Origin: Berberis thunbergii
Lineage: Eukaryota > Streptophyta > Magnoliopsida > Ranunculales > Berberidaceae
Assembly: GCA_003290165.1 (NCBI GenBank)
Contig: QNQO01000817.1
Span: 124,001-188,000 of the forward strand
Length of the DNA stretch: 64,000 nucleotides
Reading direction: 5' to 3'
Each line of letters starts with the position of its first letter. Position 1 is the first letter of the stretch. The notes beneath the pieces were generated by a model that made no database searches, was not told where the DNA came from, and saw only the letters and a program-made list of their open reading frames with translations. Shown here piece after piece: positions 56,718-64,000 of this stretch. Made by a program: the position numbers and the translations under genes.

Positions 56718-59214
56718 TTAAGGAGGAACATCAACATTAATAGCATTTCTAGGAGGTATTGGCTCAGACAAGTGCTGAGGAGGTTCTCTGACAATGAAAT
56801 CACTTAGCGAATCCGAAATGACTTCCTCGACATCATCGAATTTCTGCTCAGTGAAGCAACGGTATTCGAACATGTTTAAACCATGCGTCTCCAAGAAATC
56901 CAAAAAGTTACGACAACCATTGACCACTCTTTCTAATCTGTGGCCTTTGTTGCCTTTAGCCTTTCGGTAACAGATGATAGCTCGGCTCGAGTTGACTCTA
57001 ATTCGTTATCAATGACCGTAAATCTAGCAAAAATCACAGACTTGGCTATGACAAACTTAGAATTCAACTGAGCGATTCGAATCACAGAAGCCTCAAGACT
57101 GGTAGAACATTCTTCCGCAGAACAAATGGCCTCATCACACTCAGACTTTTGGTCGGATAGCTTTTTCTCAGCAACATCCAGACGGGACCGCAACCTACCC
57201 AACTCAACTTCATACATCTTGATATCAGAAGCAAACATGTCCCGAATGGACTCGAGTTTCCTCAACGACGTTTGTACAGTATCTGCAGCCCTTGCATGCT
57301 CTATGAACTGTGCCTTCAATGAATCAAGTTGGCAGAGAATGTGAGAAAGGACCAGGACATGTCCTGCCAGCTTCCGCTTAATGAGTGCCACCTGATCACG
57401 GTCATCCTTATAGTCCGACCCCATCACAGTCGCGTAAGTAAGATGAGTCATCCCTTCTATAAGGTGCTCGAGGCTCTCATCAATATGATGACTTGGTGGA
57501 TGTACGGGTATGAAAGCCCTATTTGCCAATCGCCCATGACAACTGCCAATGAGGTTGCGAGTGTTGTCCTGCACATTAATCTCGAAAGGCCGGCAAAACT
57601 CCCCAGGCACGACTGAAATAGGACGAGAAGCGGAAGGAGTAGCAAGTGATCCCGAGGTCTCGGCAACACCAAGAGAATCGGGAAGTTTGAAGCCCCAAGC
57701 TTGAGTAACAATCGATCCTCCAATGTTGGATCGTACTCGAAGTCATCCAAGGTCTTAGTATCGTTTGAATTCTCAGACTACCAAAGACCAAACTGAAGCA
57801 TTTTGTTTCCAATAATGTGAGAGTCATCAATTATCAGGCTAGCGAAAATGGAAAAACCATACGAGGCAACAAGACTTTTCTCATGGTCATCTAAAGGACG
57901 GGAAACCTCTTTCTTGCTCCTTTCAAGAACTCGATTTACTTCCTCATCTTCTCGGGCAGAAGAGTCATCTTCCGAACCATGACCTCTTTTTAGAAAAAAA
58001 AATCAGGATGGGAAGGAGCCCTAGCAACATCAAGACCCGATGTGGCGAGCTTTTTCTTATTTGAAACACGACCAGAACTAATTGCAAACATCTTAGAAGT
58101 GTTGGGAGGCCCGAGAACTTTCCTTTTCACAACAATCGAGCCGGAACTCCAAAAACCTTCGACAGCGAGAAGCAATTTAGCCTACAGGCTCGTCAACAGA
58201 ACTCTCTCGGCGGCTGACATCCACATCACCAACATGCACAACAGTCACCTCCAAGGCACACCTACAATAGGCTTCGCGCAACCCGCCTCATCTGACAAAT
58301 ACAAGCCACTACGGATACTGACATCTGTGGTAAGGAAATCTTCCACCAAGACTCGAGGAAGATTGCCAAACTGACTACAAAACTTCTGCTCTTCCAACGA
58401 CAACAACAACTTGACTATCTTAGTCTCTCGAAATGCACAAATAATCTGATTTTTGTGCAACAAAATAATTGGAATCAAGGGATGCATAAAATCAGGACTT
58501 CGACCAAACCCCATACTCCTCTCGCAAGCCCTTGAAACAAGACAAAAAGCGAAGACAACAGGTGCGATTAGCATTTACACTAAACCCCACCAAAGAATGC
58601 AAAACCTTGACATTCATAGGGATATCGAATGCAGTAGCCCTTGCTAAGGTCACAATCATCACCTTCCAACCGTTAGGAACTAGTTGGGTGGGGGCGATGC
58701 TCACCAAGTCTAGGTACTCTCAGATGATCACAAGAGCCGGAAGCCTAAAGCTGAAATGGAACATACAAGAGTATAGAGCGATATACCCATGCTTTGGATG
58801 ATAAGAACTGTCGACCTCTTTCGGGAAAATGATTTCCAGATCGGCAGGCAACGAATAATCATGGCGGATGCTATCCAAAGTTGCATGCGTCGCCCGTTTA
58901 GGTGAAAAGAAAGCTTCACAAGCATCAAGAACATCGCCACTCAAAACCTTGAAGCTAGACTTGATTGCAAAGCAAAAACGAGAAATCAAGGAATCAACAA
59001 CAAGAAATTGAAGAGGTGCAAAAGAGATAAAACCCATTGGTACAATGACGAGTGGTGAAAGGTTTGTTCTTGGGAGAACATGCAAAATATGACAATCACA
59101 CGAAATCCCAAAAATCGCGCTAAAATGAGCAAGTGGATGGAACATCGGAGAGACAGTAGTAACAACAAATAGTAAGAGCACTAAATGTACCATAACGATG
59201 AAATCGAAAACCAA
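56718..59214 (-). pseudogene. antisense ORF of the Tat element (putative gypsy-type transposon protein)
   Basis: Read from 59,214 down, with several frameshifts. The N-terminal third (59,214-58,492) contains SIRHDYSLPADLEIIFPKEV, HPKHGYIALY and APTQLVPNGWKVMI, the layout of the Pfam family named putative gypsy type transposon (PF04195, from memory). The C-terminal part (57,610-56,933; 225 codons) is highly charged with heptad-like Leu and Ser/Glu patterns, likely a coiled coil. The last piece is 56,927-56,718. Such ORFs between pol and the 3' LTR on the opposite strand are known in Tat elements; their role is unclear. The frame is broken at least four times. Confidence 0.7.
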
Positions 59215-59261
59215 ACCGCTGCACAGTTAGTGGATACATGAACATACTAAGAAGGAGTAGT

Positions 59262-59784
59262 TGATGATGCATCAAAATAAACCGACATCGCGGCCATACA
59301 TGTAGCAGAGAAAATCCATCACGAGGTTTCCCCAAGAAAGTTAAAACCAATCATAAAGGTCTAAACAAGGCCCATTACAAGAAGATATAATTAAAACACA
59401 AATCTAGGGTCGCACGAACCAAAGCCCAAATCAGGCCCGACACGAGTTCTCTCATAAAGAAGAGGAACGTTGCATAAAAAAGAGTCGTGAAGGAAGTTAC
59501 GCTTACACGGACGTGTCTCCATAAAGGAGGAGACTACTACGAGAAACATCTCTTTTCGTTGCGCTTCACATGCTTAAGTCTCGTAGAGAATTAAGTACGA
59601 CACTTTACAAGGTAAATGGAACATTTGAAAAAGGTATGAAACATTAACTGAGTTTTGTCCAAATTATTTTCTTCTACAAACAAAGTCGTTGACTTAAGCA
59701 TCGGAGTGCCTTCGGCCAGGTAGTTGGCAGTCTAACATCTGTTTTGTAGGTCACAATCTCAGGAGGACAAATTTGGACGCATCA
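59262..59784 (+). repeat. 3' LTR of the plus-strand Tat element (523 bp)
   Basis: It starts TGATGATGCATCAAAATAAA after a purine-rich AAGAAGGAGTAGT and ends TTTGGACGCATCA. The start and the end resemble the LTR of the minus-strand Tat element (TGATGATACAT...GCATCA). Confidence 0.75.
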
Positions 59785-62700
59785 AAGCTAATTAATTTTC
59801 TTTTAAATTAATTATAATAGAGTTAGATTTATTCGAATTTAAATTTCAAAATTTTTGGGCATTATTTTCTGAGTCTATAAGGTGGGTGCCCTCATAATTT
59901 TAGTGGTGGCTAATAGCCTCCCACATTAAAAAGAGAAAAATTCATCTTTCTTCTTCTCCTTCCCCCCTTCATGATCTGCTTCTTTTTCTTCGGTGACGAC
60001 GGCACGTGTTCGAGCATTGCCGCTCATTTTTCCACTCCAAACCCTCTTATTTTATTTGTTTTTCTTTCCCCTATCTTCCCTTTTTTTTACGTTTGGTTTC
60101 ATCCCTAGAAACATATTCATAGTAGGAGAGAAAATGGAAAGAGATATGGAAAACAATGGCGAGGAAGAGTTGTTGGCGGCGTTTTGAATGGCATAGGGGA
60201 GATCGCAAGCGAGAAAGGGATTGGACAGTGGCGTTGCATGGATTGGTTAAGCAATCCTTTGTGATTTTGTCCAGTGAGTTTTCTTCATTCTCTTTTATAT
60301 ATTTTTTGCATTAAGTTTAAAATGTTGGGATTGTTGATTAGGTTTCTCTTTGATCCGATTTTTGATCTACTTGATTAACTAGGGATTAAAATAAAGTTTC
60401 TTAATGGGTTATTTTCCATTAATTTGGGTTTGTTTATTTCATAGTTTTGTAGGTTTTAAGCTCTTGTTCTATTGATAAAATGATTTTTCTTTCAAAATCT
60501 GATCTTGCACTCTAGCTGTTTGTGAATAACTCTGTGTCAATCAACTTTTATTGGTTGTTCAATTTGAATGATTAATTATTGGATTTAATTTTTAATGCTT
60601 CTTGAAAAAAAAATTTTGATCTTGCACACTACTTCTCTATGAGTGAATAATTTTGCAAGGAGTTACTTTGGAGTTCTCATTATTTAGCTTATATTTTCTT
60701 TGAAGGTTTATGTATTGTGGGTGTAGAGGTTATGCAATGCACAAAGGGGTGTAGAGTTCACACCCACTTACATTGATTACTTTAAATTTGATAAGTTAAA
60801 GGATGAAATACTAACCCAAGTAGATATGATCTATTTAAACTTTCTTTTTTAAATGAATGGCAATGCGGTAATTTTTATTTAATTATTTATTTTAATGTAT
60901 AACATAATGAATTGCAATGTTGTACCTTTTTTTTTTTTTTTAATGAATGATCAATCAAGACTTTTGTAAAATTTGGTTTAAGACTTTATATCCAAATTCT
61001 CTTATGTCTTAATGGTAAACGTCTGATATATCATATATGTAAACTTGAATTAGGTCCTTCCTATGAAGTATAATAATTGCATTTACTTTTGACTACTAAA
61101 ATGTAGCAACTAACTATGTCGCATCTACAACATTGATACATATCGTTATATAGGTGTTTCATGATATGGATTATCTTCGGTTATGTGATCATGCAAAACA
61201 TTTGATAATGGAGTGAGGATGTTAATGAAGAAAAGGGTTGTTGGTTTTATGAACTCAGTTTAAGCTCAAGTGTTAGTCAAATTTTGAAGGTCGCATTATA
61301 ACTTACGGATTAAACAAGAAGTTGAAGAAAAAAGGGAAAAAGAAACTGAGAAATCAGGAGAAGGGAAAAAGTGTTAAGAGCAAACATGTGAGTTCTTTTT
61401 TTCTTTTTAACTTTTGTTTACTTCTTATGTGAATTTGTGTTGCCTGTTATTAGATTATGTGAGGGGGGAATTGATTTGGATATCAAATGTGGCAGAGTTT
61501 GTACTTTGAGGGTTATTGGATTGAAGGTAAGTAATTAAATATAAGGTTTTATGAGTTATCGTAAAGACCAAAGTATTGGTTGATGGGTTTCATTTCAGGT
61601 AATCCGTTATGCGATTTTAGGCATGTGTGATGACGACTTTGTGTTATTTGTGGTGTTTTATGTCACAAATGTGTGAACTTCACTATTTTGATTTGTTTGA
61701 TGTGTGGGGTTTTTTAGCTTGGCTTTTCTCTCAGTAAATTATCATTTTCAACTAATTGTCTGAAAATTTGTTTAGGAAAACGCTAGGTTGTTTCTCAAAA
61801 TAATTGGAGGATATTGGGGTTAAATTGTTTATGATATGATAATGTGTCAAATGCTATGCTTTCCCAAAAGAATGGGTGGATTTACTCATGAATGGCAAAA
61901 TATCATTGTGAATAAAATTTTAAATATAAAAAATAAATGATAAACTTTGATTCCTGAAAATTTAATCAACTAGAATTGTATTACTTAGAACTACCACATC
62001 TCTTATTGTTTGTGTTTTTCCCTCTCCTATAGAGAAACTAAATTACCTTCGGGTTGGATCTTGCATAGTAGGGCACCCCTTTCTTATATAGAAACTAAAT
62101 TACCTTTGGGTTGGGTCTTGCGGAAAGAGGGTGGTTTTGATATGCTTAAAATATATTTGATATTTATCCGTAAAAAATATGACGTGATTTATACGCATTA
62201 ATAGCCCAAGAGTGGCTTTTTGTTACTCATATAGTTAAGAGTATCCGGTGATGCATGTCCTTATGTGATGTGTCCTCACTTAGACATGGATGACGAAAAA
62301 GTTCTTTATATGAGAGAGACATATAAACATGTATGTTCGGCACAGAGGTGGTGTGAATCTGGTATCGTCTAAGTGATCGATTCAATTAAAAATTAATAAT
62401 ATGCTACAAAATTCAAATAATATATGAATACGTCCGTATTAATTGAGGAATATATTGACTTTGGGTCTAATATTTTTGCAGGTCAGACTTGCCATAGCCA
62501 ACCTCCACAGTGTAAGTATAAATTAATAAATATTTACTTATTAGAATGACACATTTTCCACTTTGAGGAACTACTTGTTGTGTGGTTGTTCATCTTTTGT
62601 GTTTATTTTTATGTTATCATTTGCTAATGTTTGATTTTGGGATGAAGATTACTCACACCAGTTTAATTGCTAACGCAAGTGGGCTTTTGCTATTTGGGTA

Positions 62701-62970
62701 CATTCCTCTTGAAATATAGCCAATTAGCTTTGTTATCAGGTTTTTGAGAGTTTTTGGCCCCGTTAATGGAGTTTCGTAGTGGGGCCAACATCGTCAAAGA
62801 GTTTTTCGGTGAGAGTTTTGTTTTGTTTGTTTTAAAATTTGAAATTATGTCTCATTTGTTGTTGCTAAATGTTATTTAGTTATTGAATTTCATGTCCTAA
62901 ATTTTGGGGGAAACGGATAATCTTATGTGGATATAGGGATTTCATTTTTCACAAAAATCAGGGTGTGATA
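59785..62970 (+). repeat. left LTR of copy C, first 33 bp missing
   Basis: It matches 63,752-64,000 from AAGCTAATT onward (TAAATTTCAAAA..TTTGGGCATTATTT, TCTTCTCCTTCCCCC), with clear divergence between the two copies. It ends GGGTGTGATA, a mutated form of GGGCGTGACA. Its first 33 bp are absent because the Tat element ends exactly at this junction. Confidence 0.75.
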
Positions 62971-62973
62971 GTT

Positions 62974-62985
62974 TGGTATCAGAGC
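62974..62985 (+). other. primer binding site (tRNA-Met type) of copy C
   Basis: TGGTATCAGAGC, the same as in copy A, three bases after the LTR end. Confidence 0.85.
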
Positions 62986-63237
62986 ATTTGGTTAGCCTAG
63001 GCTTGGGTGAGTCTAGGTGATCCTTGAAAATGTGGATATATAGGTGAGTACGAGTGTATATATTTTGAAATAAAGTGACAAGGGTGAACCTTGAACCATT
63101 AGTATTTTTTCATTTTTTTGTGAATGTAGTAATGAGATTCCTTTGACTTGTTATTGTCAATATTTGGGTGACATTATTCCATCAAGTTTTCCTTTGAGTG
63201 GTTTTGCTATCCGTAGTGTTTAGTTAGCCCTTTCAGC

Positions 63238-63285
63238 GGATCTCAGGACGATATTCATTTTGAGTTGTATATATTGTAGCACCCC
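63238..63285 (+). repeat. module 1 of copy C
   Basis: GGATCTCAGGACGATATTCA, TTTTGAG, then TTGTATATATTGTAGCACCC. It corresponds to 38,451-38,498. Confidence 0.8.
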
Positions 63286-63520
63286 CTATTTTTCCCCCTA
63301 AACTTATTGATTTTTTTTTATATCTTTTGTGTTTGTCTTCATAAAGTTATGTGCATGTACATGTACTACTTATTTGTCATTGTTATGCATGGCGGTTTCT
63401 TAAAGGTTGTTAGCAGAAAATTTATTAGGACTGATTGCTTTATGTTTGTATTCTTGTGATGCTTCATTTGGTAAGTGGTAGCTTCCCGATCGAATTATTT
63501 ACCTAGTTATTATCTTCATC

Positions 63521-63567
63521 GAATCTAAGGACGAGATTATTTTTAAGGTGTTGATATTGTAACACCC
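63521..63567 (+). repeat. module 2 of copy C
   Basis: GAATCTAAGGACGAGATTAT, TTTTAAGG, then TGTTGATATTGTAACACCC, followed by ATACTTTTTCA as in copy A (GTACTTTTTCA). Confidence 0.8.
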
Positions 63568-63690
63568 ATACTTTTTCAATGACAATAAAAATTTATGCAC
63601 CTTAAGTTCATTTGAAATTGTATTTGAAAATCTTATTTCGTTTGCCAAGTTGTATTTTTTTTTGAAATTCACCTAACTCTTTTACCTTTC

Positions 63691-63738
63691 AAATCTCGGG
63701 ACGAGATTCCATTTAACGTGTATATGATGTTACCACCC
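63691..63738 (+). repeat. module 3 of copy C and start of the right LTR
   Basis: AAATCTCGGGACGAGATTCC, ATTTAACG, then TGTATATGATGTTACCACCC. Confidence 0.8.
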
Positions 63739-64000
63739 CTAAATTTCATAAAGCTAATTTATTTTATTTTGAATAAATTATAATAGAATTAAATTTATTC
63801 AAATTTAAATTTCAAAAATTTGGGCATTATTTGCGTGAGTTTATTGGGTGGGTGCCTTCAGAACTTCAGTGGGAGCGAATAGCCAACCACATTATAAAAG
63901 AAATTCCCTTTTTCTTCTTCATTCTTCTCCTTCCCCCTTCACGATCTGATTCTTCTTCTTCGGCGATGATGACACATGTCTCAGCGTTGTCGCACGTTTA
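63719..64000 (+). repeat. right LTR of copy C, partial
   Basis: It begins TGTATATGATG and is cut by the window end. The TATA-like ACATTATAAAAGAAATT near 63,890 is followed by the same CT-rich leader as in the left LTR. Confidence 0.75.

Larger units (their letters stand above)
50433..59784 (+). mobile_element. plus-strand Tat-lineage Ty3 element
   Basis: Internal order: primer site, gag remnant, protease, RT, RNase H, a second (archaeal-type) RNase H, integrase split by a hAT element, spacer, long antisense ORF, 3' LTR. The double RNase H and the antisense ORF after pol are hallmarks of Tat-lineage elements. All coding parts carry stops and shifts. Its 5' LTR is reduced to about 230 bp. Confidence 0.8.
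59785..64000 (+). mobile_element. non-coding large-LTR retrotransposon (LARD-like), copy C, runs off the window
   Basis: Left LTR 59,785-62,970, a tRNA-Met-type primer site, an internal part with three polypurine modules, and the start of the right LTR at 63,719. Internal sequence is related to copy A along its length. No gag or pol. Confidence 0.8.

Overview
The window is nuclear DNA of a flowering plant, most likely a eudicot. The evidence is split genes with plant splice sites, chromovirus, Tat-lineage and Ty1/copia retrotransposons, hAT, Mutator and Harbinger elements, a tRNA-derived SINE, an L1-type LINE and a nuclear copy of plastid DNA carrying trnN-GUU. Most of the window is transposon sequence, much of it nested. 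Only one intact host gene can be supported: a five-exon RING-finger E3 ligase gene of the AIRP2 type (14,366-16,566, minus strand).

Layout. 1-3,372: decayed 3' end of a Tekay/Del-type chromovirus with its complete 3' LTR. 3,373-10,056: a hAT-type element (4,308-5,370), a decayed copia remnant on the minus strand, a fold-back element and a long non-autonomous Harbinger-like element (8,485-10,056). 10,057-17,900: the gene-bearing part, with a possible SINE, a Tourist-type MITE, an orphan exon-like ORF, a Mutator-type MITE and the RING gene. 17,918-22,907: a 5-kb Mutator-like element with arms of about 1.1 kb in inverted orientation and exon-like fragments inside. 23,725-27,668: a 5'-truncated chromovirus on the minus strand with a SINE in its integrase. 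27,700-33,612: AT-rich DNA with two hAT elements, the plastid insert, a Harbinger-like element carrying PPR gene pieces and a palindromic Mutator MITE. 33,890-35,003: dead LINE. 35,003-42,085: a large-LTR element with no coding capacity. 42,086-59,784: a cluster of Tat-lineage Ty3 elements on both strands, with tandem repeats, an antisense ORF and a hAT insertion. 59,785-64,000: a second member of the large-LTR non-coding family, cut by the window end.

Main observations. (1) Two copies of a non-coding LTR element family have LTRs of about 3 kb, a tRNA-Met-type primer site and, in the same order in both copies, three repeated modules that each look like a polypurine tract followed by an LTR start. 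(2) The 5-kb Mutator-like element has near-identical long arms that carry leader-like exons with splice donors pointing inward, so two convergent transcription units could start in the arms. Three small MITEs in the window share its terminal motif. (3) A Harbinger-like element has taken up parts of a PPR gene. No gene is claimed where only a short ORF exists; all coordinates come from reading the sequence by eye.
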